From: Spirogloea muscicola
Lineage: Eukaryota > Streptophyta > Zygnematophyceae > Spirogloeales > Spirogloeaceae
Assembly (NCBI GenBank): GCA_009602725.1
Contig: WELB01000016.1
Location: 1,002,248 to 1,051,503, forward strand
Direction of reading: 5' to 3'
DNA: 49,256 bases
A program made the position numbers and the translations under genes. The notes below the pieces were generated by a model, which worked only from the letters and a program-made list of their open reading frames with translations, was not told the DNA's origin and made no database searches. Below are positions 32,214 through 42,389 of the stretch, one piece after another; within the stretch, counting starts at the first letter, position 1, and every line of letters starts with the position of its first letter.

Positions 32214-32451
32214 ATCACCTGTCAGGTCATCCCCTGTCGTGCTTCTGCTGCTGCTGTGCTGCGCTCACCACATGCAGCTGCTACTCCTGCTGCGTTGAGA
32301 GGGACAAAGAATGCGTCCCCTCCATATTGAGACTCCTCCATGCTTGCACTGCCGCCTCCGCTGCCGCCTTCTTCTTGACCGCAGCTGCCGCCATCCTGGT
32401 GGCCTCCTGGAAGCGGGCGCGCCCTCCTCCCCCCGGGCAGCGGCGTGATTA

Positions 32452-33386
32452 TTAGCGCTCCCAATCTACGCGGCGCTCACAATACCCGACGAGGTTTTCA
32501 GGACGGCGGTCCACCGGCTCCTGGCCTCCTCCCTCCCTGCCTCGTCGGGATCCAACAGTGCGAGTGCGGTGCCCGCCACGATGAACCTGCGACGCTGGCT
32601 GCACATCTGCTCCGCTGCGCGCACGGGGGCGAGCAACCCGGTACACACGACCTCCTGCGCGACGCCATGCAGGGTGTGGTCCTGGAGGCCGGCTACAAGG
32701 TGGCAGTGGAAAATTCGACAATTATGCCCATCCAGCGGGGCGCCGACGGACTGCTTCACACCCGACGCACTGACCTAGTTGCCATCCCGCTTGGCGGAGG
32801 TCCGCGTATCATTGCAGATGTGGTGACTGCAGATTGCATCGATGCCGCCAACCCCGTAAAATCGGCGACGCTCGCCGGGCACGCGGTCGCTTTGGCGGCT
32901 CGGAGTTAGGAGCGCAAGTATGCTGACCACCCCCCAGGCGATGACTTCGCGGCCCTGGCCATTGACGTTCACGGGGCCTTTGGCAGCGGCTGGTTGAATC
33001 TCCTCCAGCGCTTGCCCGGCAGGCCATCGAGCGGCGGCCGGGGTCGCCCGGCTTCAATGCTGCCGGCTCCCTTGCTCAGGTATTTCGAATGAGGCTGGCG
33101 GTCTCGCTTCAACGCTCTTTGGCTCATGCGTTCCACGCGCGCGCTGGCCGCGCCATGGCTGCTGCCTCAGGGTCTCGGCAAAGTGCCGCTTTCCTGCTTC
33201 GAGTTATTCTGATTTGCTGTTGCTCACTCGTGGCTACTGATGATCCATCTGCATCATTTCGAGTCTTGGTGTGTAATGTTGACTTTCCGGGCACTGTTTT
33301 GTGGCCCTTGAGGCCTGCGGCCGTTTTCCATTCTTTTCTAGGCTGGCTTTGCTAGCCCCTTTTTTTCTATGGGCGAGCCTTTCCTT
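32452..33386 (+). mobile_element. LINE-D 5'-truncated copy with zinc finger and endonuclease part
   Basis: Plus-strand reading: QCECGARHDEPATLAAHLLRC (CxC..H..C finger), LLRDAMQGVVLEAGYKVAVE, STIMPIQRGADG, then the endonuclease core TRRTDLVAIPLGGGPRIIADV, ERKYADHP, AIDVHGAFG (after a TAG), VFRMRLAVSLQRSLAHAFHA and GRAMAAASGS. The ORF end (LLTRGY-like, 33221-33240) is frameshifted. The D-type tail GGCTGGCTTTGCTAGCC and TATGGGCGAGCC ends near 33386. It lies in the spacer between the inverted arms. Confidence 0.85.
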
Positions 33387-33575
33387 CCGGCGCGGGCTCT
33401 GATTCTCTGCACATTTGGCCCAAGCCCTGCCTCGCTGCCGGCTCAACGCTCTATCTCCCCTCATCACTCAGTGGGCTCTGCCCAGCCGCTGGCACGCCGT
33501 TTAGCCCTCGACACGTTTTCGCTGCGTACAGTAGCCCGCCATGGCTGCTTGTTAACCATTCTGGACTTCACGGGG

Positions 33576-33740
33576 TGGCGCGGTGCCCACCCTGGCGCCC
33601 GGCGCACGGGTGCCTCGGTGGCACGGTGTCCACCCTGGCGCCCCGCGCACGGGGCCTCGGTGGCGCGGTGTCCACCCTGGCGCCCCGCGCACGGGGCCCC
33701 GGTGGCGTGGTGTCCACCCTGGCGCCTGGCCCGTGACCGA
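33576..33740. repeat. 42-bp tandem repeat, about four units
   Basis: Units of 42-43 bp starting TGGCGCGGTGTCCACCCTGG and ending GCACGGGGCCTCGG (33576, 33619, 33661, 33703). The length is a multiple of three, so all three frames stay open and give 14-residue repeats in long but meaningless ORFs. It lies next to the LINE-D tail in the spacer. Confidence 0.9.
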
Positions 33741-34323
33741 CCTGGCCTCGCCAGGTAGTCGCGCACGTGGGGCCTCGGTCCGCAACATTGAGCCCTCAGG
33801 GTGGTAAACCCACCGGAAGCGGAATGATGCCGCTCGTTCAGCTCACCGAGCTTGCCGCCTCGTCAGTTGCTGTTGTCTGTAGAAGTACGTCAACGGGCAA
33901 TGATCCAAGACTACTGAAAAGTCACACCTTCAAGGTATCCGATGGAGCAGTGGCAACCACAGGAGCAATGTCCTATGGATGAGCGGCAACCACAGGAGCA
34001 ATATCCAATGGATCGATGCCAGATTTTAGGATACGTCCTGAACTTGCCTCCATTCACTGAGCACAATGCAGCTTGTCCACAACAAAGGCAGTGTCCTCAG
34101 AGCAAGAAACGTTCCGTGCAATGTGATTATTCAAAAACAAAATCCACCCCAAAATCCACAGCTCTTCAAAGTGGCTGAATAAGCGGCACTGCCAAAGAGG
34201 GCGAGGGCTTTGGAAAAAGCCAGCCCACGAAAGAGTGAACAATGTCTGAAGAACCCTATAGCCGTATATCAAGCAGGAAAGCAAGAGATCACTAAGGATG
34301 GCTGCTCGGTGACCCCTAGTAAG

Positions 34324-34427
34324 AACAAGTGCTCGCCCATCGAGAAGAGGGGCTGGCAAAGCCAGCCCAAAAGAAGAATAGACAATGTCCAAAGCCAAAG
34401 AAAGAGGAGCCGGAAGAAGTAAGCAGT
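34324..34427 (-). mobile_element. Solo D-type hairpin insert (104 bp) with 8-bp target-site duplication and an empty counterpart
   Basis: CTAGTAAG is repeated at 34316-34323 and 34428-34435. The inverted D-type module reads on plus GTGCTCGCCCATCGAGAAGA, GGGGCTGGCAAAGCCAGCCC, GACAATGTCCAAAGCC, GGAGCCGGAAGAAG. In the left arm the corresponding place (around 31205-31215) goes directly from CCCTAGC to ATGCAGCC, i.e. unoccupied. This insertion therefore postdates the inverted duplication. Confidence 0.92.
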
Positions 34428-35138
34428 CTAGTAAGCAGCTGCATATAGATGAGTATGAAGTCAGAAGGAGTCGGCCCGCCTGGTACTCTGAGGCTGTAGC
34501 CAGGGCACGACGAGCATGCAGATGCAAGGTGTAACGAATGCTGTGGATTACCAAGCCGGGCTGCCGGCGGAGCAAGAAAGGAGGGGAAGCAAAGGATGGG
34601 GCTGCAGTAGTGAAACCGCGACCGCTACTGCTGGGGCAAAGTCCAGAGGCCCGAGGGTGAGAATTGAGCTCTTCCGAAGGGGGCGAGGGCTGTGTAAGCG
34701 GCAGCTCAGAAAAATTGGACAAGGTTCGAAGGGGCGGCAAGGCGCTAAAGAGGGGGAGAAAAGCACACAGCTATGCAAGCGACTACAGCAAATAGGAGCT
34801 AATCACCCTTCCCATTCCCCATCATCTCTACGGGGGAGAAGTGGTGTGTCATGAGTGATGGCGGGCCTGAGTGGCAAATACAAAATCAAGCACATTGATA
34901 GATGTGCATCACCTGCTGCTAAGTGCATCACTGCTAAGCTGACCCACTCACTAATCACGAGTCAGCACTTTGAGGTCGCCACACGGGGAGGGGAGCGGAC
35001 CGGCAGGCACGACCTCCTCCGGAACGCCCCGTGCGGGCCCAAAGATCCTCCCAAGAACGGGTGAATTCTGGCAAGGGTATTCGGACGGGCGGGACCCGCA
35101 CCTGGGCGGGCCCACTCCCGCTATTTTCTCCCTTTCCC

Positions 35139-35361
35139 CATTTGGGGATAGTTTTCCGGCAGCTAGTCTGTCGGATTTGAGGCTCCTCGCTCATAAGTAC
35201 TGAGTGGTCCATCCTCCACCGTTGAAATATAGCATCTTCAGGCCCCTTAGTAGCTGCTAAACGCTTTTTTAGGCCCCTCCATCATTTGGCCCCTTCGAAC
35301 CTTTGTCAAATTTTTTCCGGGCTGGCTTTTCGCAGCCCTTGCCCCCATTGGGAGTGCAACT
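35139..35361 (+). mobile_element. LINE-A 5'-truncated insertion in the right arm only
   Basis: Starts in the ORF end (FPAASLSDLRLL..KY then TGA at 35201-35203) and continues with the A-type 3'UTR, the hairpin GGGCTGGCTTTTCGCAGCCC and CCCCCATTGGGAGTGCAACTT. The flanks CTCCCTTTCCC and CCTCTTTCCC are an imperfect duplication of about 11 bp. The left arm near 30500-30515 has the single unoccupied CTCCCTTTCCC. Confidence 0.85.
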
Positions 35362-35989
35362 TCCTCTTTCCCATCCCGGAAGACGTCACCACCCTTCCAT
35401 CCCGCATGTTCCCTACGGGGGAGAAGTGGAGTGTGTTATGAGTGATGGGAAGCCCTGAGTGGCAAGTACAAAGTCAAGCACATTGATAGACGTAAATGTA
35501 GACCTGCTAAGCTGACCCACTCACTAACCACGAGTCGGCACGTAGAGGTCGCCACACGGGGAGGGCAGCGGACCGGCGCGCACGACCTCCTCCGGAACGC
35601 CCCGCGCGGGCCTAAAGATCCTCCCTTGGATGGGTGGATCCTGGCGAGGGTGTTATAGGACGGGCGAGACCTGCACGTGGGCACGTGGGCAGGCCACTTG
35701 CCCGGCCATCCAGCCCGGCCGCGGCAGCATCCCATTCGTCAGGGGCGATTGGCCGGCACCGACGCTCCGGGCCCACGGCTGCTCACCCTGCCCTCCCTCA
35801 CCTCTGTCCAGACACGTGGCATCGTCCTACAGCCCTTCTTTTCTGGGTTGGCCTATTCCAGCCCCTATTATCCTCTATGGGCGAGTCCTCCTTCTACGCC
35901 ACGAGCGGCACGCGCCAGTCGCCGCACGCGCTTACCCTGGATCTGCATCTACCCGAGATCCGCATCCCCTCTGTGGGGTCCGCGCCTCC

Positions 35990-36190
35990 AGGGGAGCTTT
36001 GGGAGCTTTGAACCCAGTCTCTCTGACCTGGGGCTTCTTAGCAGGGGTCACTGAGTGCTTTGTAGCTGCTTAGCTTCTTCTTGTGCTGGTTTTTCGTAGT
36101 GCTTCCCCTGGCCCCTTCTCGTCCTTTGTTCATTATTTTTGGGCTGGCTCTTTCCAGCCCCTATCCTCAATGGGCGAGCCCTTCTTCTTT
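35990..36190 (+). mobile_element. LINE-C 3' end in the right arm
   Basis: Mirror of 29500-29720: the end of the LINE ORF (SLTWGFLAGVTE-type reading around 36020-36055), then 3'UTR and the hairpin GGGCTGGCTCTTTCCAGCCC at 36139-36158, followed by CAATGGGCGAGCCCTTCTTC. A related hairpin (GGGTTGG/CCAGCCC) lies at 35847-35870. Confidence 0.8.
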
Positions 36191-36678
36191 GGGCTGCCCT
36201 CATCACACCCTCGGGAGAGGGGGGGCAGAGGGAACGCCATAAGTAGCAGGCCGAGGCCAGTCTCGGCTCCGTCGAACCAGTGACGCCCAGCTGGAGGCAC
36301 AGGCCTGCTTGCCCGCTGCCGCAGCCGCCACCACAGCTCTGCTGCTGCCGTATGCTGCTCAGCCCGTCGCCGCGGCTCGTCGCTGGGGACATCGCCGGCC
36401 CTCTGTAAGTGTTATGGCTGCCTCTCATGCCAGGACAGCTCGTAAAGCCAGGCCCTTCCGCTGTGCAGTATACGCTGGCGTTCCACAGTAAGGGGGTTGT
36501 CCCATAACCCCCTAGGTCCGAACTCCAATCAGGACGTTCTAACCCCTAACTACGTGTAATTTGGATCAGGACGTCACGTCTGGTATCAGAGGTGTTCTTG
36601 TGATGGCTAGCCTTGTGATGATGCAGCTGACAATGCAGGGTTCCTTCTGATGCTCTGGCACTGACTGGTCTCTTGTGA

Positions 36679-37152
36679 TTGGTGACCCCTTGCCAGATTT
36701 TAATGGGTGGATCTGCATCGGCGGGCCAATCGATACTGTCGATCACTCGTTGGCTGCATCCACGCAACGGAAGTCGGCCAATGTCAAGTGATCCTCCACC
36801 CCGCCGGCAGCAATTGCCAGGTCAGTATTTCGCCTGCGTAACCACCTGCGGTCAGCAGATTGCCCATTTGATTGTTAAGGAGGTGAAAGCGACCGCCGAT
36901 GGGCGGCCAGTGTCAGAGGCTGGTCCGTACTCCATCTCTGGCTGCTCCCTCAGTTGCGTGTGCTGCTTTACGTTTTGGGGATATGACTCGCGCGCTCCCA
37001 TGATTGCTTTGCTTGCCTGGGGCACCAGCTTGCTCAGTGTATTGTGGCAGTATTGTCTCGGCGGTGTGTCTACGCCCTCCACTGACTTGGCCCCTCAGTG
37101 TGTTGGTGTGAAGGCATGGAGCGCTGTCGTACGAGGCACATCAACAACGTGA
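36679..37152 (+). other. Open reading frame upstream of the secreted-protein gene, 157 codons
   Basis: Open from 36679 and ending just before the ATG of the secreted protein, in another frame. It reads LPGQYFACVTTCGQQIAHLI and a hydrophobic Cys/Trp-rich part (FWGYDSRAPMIALLAWGTS). The left arm has the same sequence (28584-29029, minus) but with an insertion of about 10 bp that breaks the frame. A donor-like AG|GTCAGT occurs inside, so this may be leader/promoter DNA rather than a protein. Not recognised. Confidence 0.3.
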
Positions 37153-37154
37153 AG

Positions 37155-37493
37155 ATGACGCATATTCTCATCTCTCTCTTGCTATGCATGGCTGTTGCCC
37201 GTGGAACAACTGCAGTACCAGTGTCCAACTGCAATCTCACATATTCTCCTGCAGGCGGTCTTCATACTACAATAGGTGCCCATTCGTCTTACAATTTCCA
37301 ACTACAATGCCCGTCTCAGTATAAAATCATAACAGGGATAGCATGCAATTTAAATGTTCCTTACACACCTAATGGTGGGGTGTATCTGGTTAGTACGGGA
37401 CTATCACAGACAAATGGGCAGTGCACATGGTATAACATCAATGCACAGAGCACCCCTATTTGGATTGGCGCACAAGCAACGTGCTGTTATTAG
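37155..37493 (+). CDS. Small predicted secreted protein, 112 aa (right-arm copy)
   Basis: Counterpart of 28202-28540 with the same signal peptide (MTHILISLLLCMAVARG) and identical Cys pattern, ending QATCCY then TAG-type stop at 37491-37493. Counting by eye, the two 339-nt reading frames differ at five positions, four synonymous. The DNA directly 3' of the stop (TATATA run, then 37540-38000) has diverged much more, with indels. Either selection or gene conversion keeps the coding part alike. Confidence 0.65.
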   Translation: MTHILISLLLCMAVARGTTAVPVSNCNLTYSPAGGLHTTIGAHSSYNFQLQCPSQYKIITGIACNLNVPYTPNGGVYLVSTGLSQTNGQCTWYNINAQSTPIWIGAQATCCY

Positions 37494-38009
37494 CATTATT
37501 TGCTAAGACATATATATATATATATATTTGTTATAAGGAATCACGACCTCAAATGGGGTTTTGAGGAGATAATTGCAGGGATGAGGGATTCAGCAGAACG
37601 TAGATGATGTCAGAATGCAGAATCAAGAAACAAGTAGCGCAGACCATGTGTAAGCATTACTAGAAGACATCAACAGTTGTACCTTCTTTACAATTAAGTC
37701 GGACTGTGAAGCAAATGGTGGAAATTTACCTGCTGCCCAGACGTCACCGTCACTTGCGATGGCACCCTCTTGTGCTTGTTCTTCTGCGGATTAAACGAGA
37801 CATAGCACAGCGCAAAACGCAGGTAGAACGAGCGGATGAAGGCGAGGTCGGTGGCAAGCTCGGAGTCCGGGTTGGTCATCGTGCTGGCGTAAAGAATTGC
37901 TGGGGTGCAGCAGAACTCTCACTTTGGCACTGTACAAGAACTCTGCAACCTGCGGGCAATGCGCATCCTCAAAAGTCTTCTACGCTTGCGTTACGCTATA
38001 AAGCTTGAC

Positions 38010-38385
38010 AATGCTAGACAGCATTGCAGCACAGGCATTTGAAATGGGCGGAGACTCAGCCAGGGCTGCTGAGTGAAGTAGTAACTTGGAATTGAAGCAC
38101 GATTTGCTGGACTACGACGTGTGATGGTGGCACTGTGCTACCATTGGAATTTGGCAACATACCAAGCCAGGTGACGCTCTTGCATTTCTTCTGTCCAGGC
38201 GTTACAGCACATGTAGTATGCATCTGAAGTGGCAGGTGTGTGTATATCCCGTGTCTGCCATTTGCAGGATCCCCTAGATTTCTAAGAAGACCACCTGCCA
38301 TGGCGGCAGCCTCCCTAGCTGCTTCTCTCGCCAGGCTGGCCTCTCCATCTCATTCAATCGAGTTAAATCTGCAGTAATGCCCTGA
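38010..38385. other. Block present only in the right arm
   Basis: Between the conserved GTTACGCTATAAAGCTTGACA and GCATCTTCAATATGG the right arm has about 375 bp with no match in the left arm, which has about 35 bp there. Its minus strand is open for 81 codons (38301-38056, starting MAGGLLRNLGDPANG). It contains no LINE tail. Origin unknown. Confidence 0.45.
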
Positions 38386-38429
38386 GCCAAGCATCTTCAA
38401 TATGGCGCTGAGTCCAGCATATGTTTAGA

Positions 38430-39091
38430 GAAGAAGAGGAGGTCTTTCCGTGATGTAATTGACAGATTTGCGGGGAATAAAGGCACAGACTTTACAATAA
38501 CTAGGTACGACACCAAAGATGATCTTTCATTAGCGCCAATAGAAGGTAGGGGAATGGTGCCTGTATTTGTCAGCCCAGATGCTCAGCTAGTTGCGAGAAC
38601 GATGAGAGAGTACGAGAGCTGCATGACAATCGAGAGGTTCAAGGCACTCAACGTTAATGCAGATGCTGCCATGGATGTGAACGTTCAAGAAGCAACGTCT
38701 CTAGATATAGCTCCTGCAAGAGAGATAGCTGCTGTCCATTGTTCATGCGTAAGAGTTGGAGCACTTTGCAAGACAGACACTTATAGAAGAAGCAATGCGC
38801 GGAACAGCTTCTCGGCATATACTCCCAAAAAAGGCAGAAAGTAAGGCTAAATGGACAACCGAATGGAGATAAAATCGTGAAAGAAGTATCAATGACACTT
38901 TAATGTACGGCCCTTCACCCTTGCTGACAATACTCTCACACATAACTGTGATGGCTAACATAGTAGGCACAGAGCCTAGGCTCATGTACCTGGACGGAAT
39001 AGACTATGATAAACCTCACCAAAAAAACAACTCAGTCTATATAGTGCGTAATGAAATTCATGATAAATACTGGCGTGAAGCACGACTTTGG
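38430..39091 (+). pseudogene. AT-rich decayed ORF of unknown family (right-arm copy)
   Basis: Counterpart of the left-arm ORF. VPVFVSPDAQLVARTMREYE, ERFKALNVNADAAMD and CVRVGALCKTDT are open from 38554 to about 38840. After TAA and frame changes it continues with PLLTILSHITVMANIV, LMYLDGIDYDKP and VYIVRNEIHDKYWREARLW, where it meets Ty3 element 2. The last block is conserved in the left arm (LVHLDGLNYDGP, VYTVRNEVHDEYWREAHL near 26170-26290) but is separated there by about 800 bp. Confidence 0.55.
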
Positions 39092-39960
39092 CTAAGGTCT
39101 ATAAAATGCCTTCACATGTCCTCCAAATCCCGATTCGTTCTCTCGGTCTGACAATCTGTTTGGGGGTGGGAAGACAGTGGACATTGATTGCTTGGTGCCA
39201 ACAAGCCTGCACGTCTCTTTCCAGAAGTGCCCCGTAAAGTGAGGGTCGCGGTCAGACACGATTCGCTCGGGAACTCTGTGCAGTTCCCGTACTCTATCCA
39301 CGATCATACCAGCAAATTCCTTGGCTGACATCTTTGTGGTCGTTGGCACAAAATGTGCCATTTCACTCAGACGATGCACAAATTACAACAATGGCGTCAC
39401 AGCCGTTCCGCGTCATCGGCAACTGGGTGACGATATCCATTAGTACAGCAGACCAGTTCTTTGGAGGAATCTCAACGGTTGGAGTAACCCGGCAGGCTTA
39501 TAAGAGCGTGCCTTACTGCGCTGGCAGGTGGCACAAGTCTTCACAGAAGACTCCACTTGACTTTCCAGTCCGCCTAAAGAGAAGCTGGACAGCTTTCTTT
39601 GTCTTTCCTGTACCCGAATGACCACTATTTGGAGGCTCATGCAAAGATACTGCTGCGCAAGACATTGCAGTCAGGAACTACAATGGCGTCACTTCGCCAC
39701 CAGAAGCCCTGGTGATTACCAGCGTGCGTGTATTGGCTTCACTTGCAAACCACGGGTCTGTGCCATACCCATCACAAAATACGCACATACAGCTCAGACA
39801 GGTTGGCGGTGAACTGTCGAGCAGCCCCACGAGTAGGCCGCACGTCTGCAGTCTGAAACCCTGAGGCGTGCAAGACAGCCGCCACAGCAGCCTCTGGGAT
39901 ATTTGCGGCTCACCGGGTCCGCATCATCCTTCCAGGGCGGTACACCCACTGTTGAACTTA
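39092..39960 (-). pseudogene. Ty3 element 2 integrase, truncated
   Basis: After a decayed ADPVSR block (end of RNase H) the minus strand reads VKTCATCQRSKARSYKPAG (zinc-binding CxxC, about 39545-39490) and LQPLRFLQRTG. Past a frame change come MAHFVPTTTKMSAKEFAGM, IVSDRDPHFTGHFWKETC and STVFPPPNRLSDREN, i.e. the second Asp and the catalytic Glu region of the DDE core. It ends at about 39092 against the right arm of the inverted duplication, so the C-terminal domain and 3' LTR are missing. Confidence 0.85.
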
Positions 39961-39967
39961 CGATTAA

Positions 39968-40234
39968 AACGGACCATTGCCCCGTTGACCTACTTTCACA
40001 CGCAACAGCAATTGAGTAGGCGTCAAGCACGGTGGGCTGAGTGCATGGCCACATTCCGCCGCCGCCGCTGACTGGCGGGCGCTCGGCAGGGCCTGGGCGC
40101 GGGACGACGGCGGCGGCAGCGGCGGCGGCGGCGGGGGCGGCGGAAGAATGTGGCCATGCACTCAGGCCACCGTGCTTGACGCCTACTCAATTGCCGTTGC
40201 GTGTGAAAGTGGGTCAACGGGCAATGGTCCGTTA
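39968..40234. repeat. Palindrome with arms of about 103 bp inside Ty3 element 2
   Basis: 39968-40070 and 40130-40234 are inverted copies of the same RNase H segment: FHTQQQLSRRQARW on plus from the left arm, FHTQRQLSRRQARW on minus from the right arm. The roughly 60-bp centre is a GGC/CGG-rich run. The arms differ at a few positions. The left arm lies in the wrong orientation for the element, so this is an inverted duplication within it. Confidence 0.9.
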
Positions 40235-40243
40235 CAACCGTAA

Positions 40244-41463
40244 ACAAAACCTTCGACACCCTCGAGATAGCATCGCCACACACTTAGGGCGTGCACAACA
40301 GCAAGGAGCCCTTGCTCCCCGTAGTGTTGTTCAGCTCTGCTGGACGAAGCAGGCGACTCTCAAATGCTACGGAGTGACCCTCCTGCAAGAGGACGGCACC
40401 AATGCCGATCAAAGAGGCGTCACATACTACTTCAAATTGCACGCCTTCTTGGAAGAAAGCAGCGATGCCAAATTGACTGGTGGCTGTGAGAGGCCAGCCC
40501 AAAGGAATGGACAAGGTCTGTAGGAGCCGAATGGCGCAGAAAGCAAGGCAAGGCCAAAACGGGTGGATGCACCAGACCCGTTAATCTCCTCGAATGCCCT
40601 CTGGCATTCGGACGTCCACACCCAGCTGACGTCCTTACGAGTGAGCTTCGCAAGAGGAGATGCCATAGGTTCGTATCCTTGCAGGAACTTACGGAAGTAG
40701 TCTGCAAATCCCAAGAAGGAACGCAACTGTGGCACATTCCGTGGCACTAGCCAGTCCGTCACTACTGCAGTCTTTTTGAGGTCGATGCGAACCCCGTCTT
40801 TGCGCACAACATGCCCTAGAAGTGCAATACGTGATCCTCAGGCGTTTACTGAACACCAGTATGTCATCCATGTAAACCAGCACGAAGTCATAGAGCAGGG
40901 GGCCAAGGACTTTCGTCATCACAGTCTGAATTGTGGCAGGTGCATTGCTTAAACCAAAGCTGAGCACCTTGAATTGGTAGTGACCGAGCGGCGTATGGAA
41001 CGCTGACTTCGGAACATCCTCAATTGTGGTACAAATTCGGTGATGCCCGCTTTGCAGATCGAGGGAGCTGTACACATTAGCTCCCGCGAGACGATCGAAG
41101 AGGTCGTCATTTCGAGGCAGAGAGTACCGGTTCTTGACAGTGAGCTTGTTCAGAGCTCGATAATGGATGCACATTCGAAGACTACCATCTTTCTTCTTCA
41201 CGGACAGGATTTGGTGCACCATACGGCGACTTGGGAGGCTCAATGTTCCCTTTTCGTAGCAGTTCCTCCGGTTGGGACTGCACCTCCCGAATTTCGAGAG
41301 GACTCAGTCGGTACGTAGGACGGTACGGTGGTGAAGCGCCGGGCTCCGATGGAATGGTATGAGCCACGCCTCGGTCCGAAGGCAAACCGTCTGGAAGAGC
41401 ATCCGGGAACACATCCAAAAACTCCGCCAACACTGTCAAGAGCCGCACCATGTGAGGCCACAT
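40244..41463 (-). pseudogene. Ty3 element 2 reverse transcriptase and RNase H
   Basis: Blocks on the minus strand: FLDVFPDALPDGLPSDRG, KKDGSLRMCIHYRALNKLT, NVYSSLDLQSGHHRI, SAFHTPLGHYQFKVLSFGLS and LVYMDDILVFSK with the intact YMDD (40874-40863). After frame changes come WLVPRNVPQLRSFLGFADYF and CQRAFEEI, then an inserted B-type repeat, then RNase H FEVVCDASLIGIGAVLLQEG and ESRLLRPAELN. RNase H runs into the palindrome (VVTDHCPLTHFH). Confidence 0.88.
40470..40545 (-). mobile_element. B-type repeat inserted between RT and RNase H of Ty3 element 2
   Basis: On the minus strand it starts CCTTGCTTTCTGCGCCA, runs CCTACAGACCTTGTCCATTC, the hairpin GGGCTGGCCTCTCACAGCC and ACCAGTCAATTTGGCATC. It is nearly identical to 46186-46265. 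Ty3 coding reads LVHPPVLALP just before it and QEGVQFEVV just after. No clear target-site duplication was found. Confidence 0.82.
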
Positions 41464-41603
41464 TACTCACTACTACTGAGTCAGGGGTGGGTTCATCTTC
41501 ATCACCAATAACAGACACACAGCCGAGGTGGGTTCTGCGTGGAAGGACCCTGTTAAATTGCAGAACCGACAGCTGACTAGAGGAGCCTGTCACGAGAGAT
41601 GTT

Positions 41604-41960
41604 TCATGGGGGACGTCTTCGTACAGTTACGAAACGACGAGCACCCCGTCGGCCCGAGCAAGTCTGTGCGTCAAAGTCGAGGAGGGCCGCGGTAGCACAC
41701 AACCAGTCATCGCCCAACATCACAATATAGCCCAGTGCCAATTCAATGACATGGCAAGACACAACCGTCTTATGATGTTGCATGCATACAGGGGTTTCAC
41801 ACAGGCCCATGTCTTAGGCACTTCGGCACACTTGGCCAGTGTAGCTTGCGAGATACAAGTGGGGTTTACAAATCCAACCATTGTTACTCATAAATTTTCA
41901 ACTGACATAGGAGACCGAAGCCCCCGTATCTATAAGGATCTGCGCTGGCTGATTGGCCGC
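41604..41960 (-). pseudogene. Ty3 element 2 aspartic protease
   Basis: The active-site strand QILIDTGASVSYVS is at about 41940-41900 (DTGAS at 41930-41916). After a stop come MGLCETPVCMQHHKTV and LALGYIVMLGDDWL (41810-41700), corresponding to the flap and the GxDWL loop. The catalytic DTGA is intact, but the frame is not. Confidence 0.75.
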
Positions 41961-42389
41961 CGGTCCAGAAGACAACATAATTGGCGCGACAGCGTTGAGT
42001 GCCGAGGCACTTACTACCGCAAGAATATACAAAACGAGCAGTTTAGGAGGTTTTGGAAGAAACGACTTCCCTTCCGTACTTCACGTGGAGGTGGCCCGCC
42101 TTTTGGCGACACAACAAGGCCAGCCCCTTTGGAGGTAGAGCATTTGCACCGCAACTGCATGGCACAGTAAAGAATACCAGCTCTTTAGTACCGCATCAAT
42201 TGTCCAGCTCAAATACATGTTTGCAGTTTCCTGCAACTGATTAGAAGGAACCCATACAACAAGGGGGCCTTCGGCCACCAGCGCTTGCATAAGCCCATGC
42301 ACAGAGCAAAGTAGTGGCACAACAGACTTTGGACATACTCGCCCTACAAGTTCAAACAGCCTTGTCACACCATGCCGCTGCATTACACA

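Larger units (their letters stand above)
34152..39091 (-). repeat. Right arm of the 5-kb imperfect inverted duplication
   Basis: Reverse-complement counterpart of 26150-31372, separated from it by a 2.8-kb spacer holding an LRR exon, a LINE-D copy and a 42-bp tandem repeat. It carries extra insertions absent from the left arm: a D-type solo insert (34324-34427), a LINE-A tail (35139-35361) and a 375-bp block (38010-38385). Its outer end is cut where Ty3 element 2 begins at about 39092. Confidence 0.9.

Noticed and set aside
33464-33807. Repeat-rich ORFs across 33.5-33.8 kb
   Set aside because: Generated by the 42-bp minisatellite; open on both strands and in several frames.
26150-39091. Inverted duplication as terminal inverted repeats of one large DNA transposon
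   Set aside because: No transposase or TIR-type ends with a TSD were found, the spacer holds only an LRR exon and LINE debris, and the arms contain older nested LINEs. A segmental inverted duplication is simpler.
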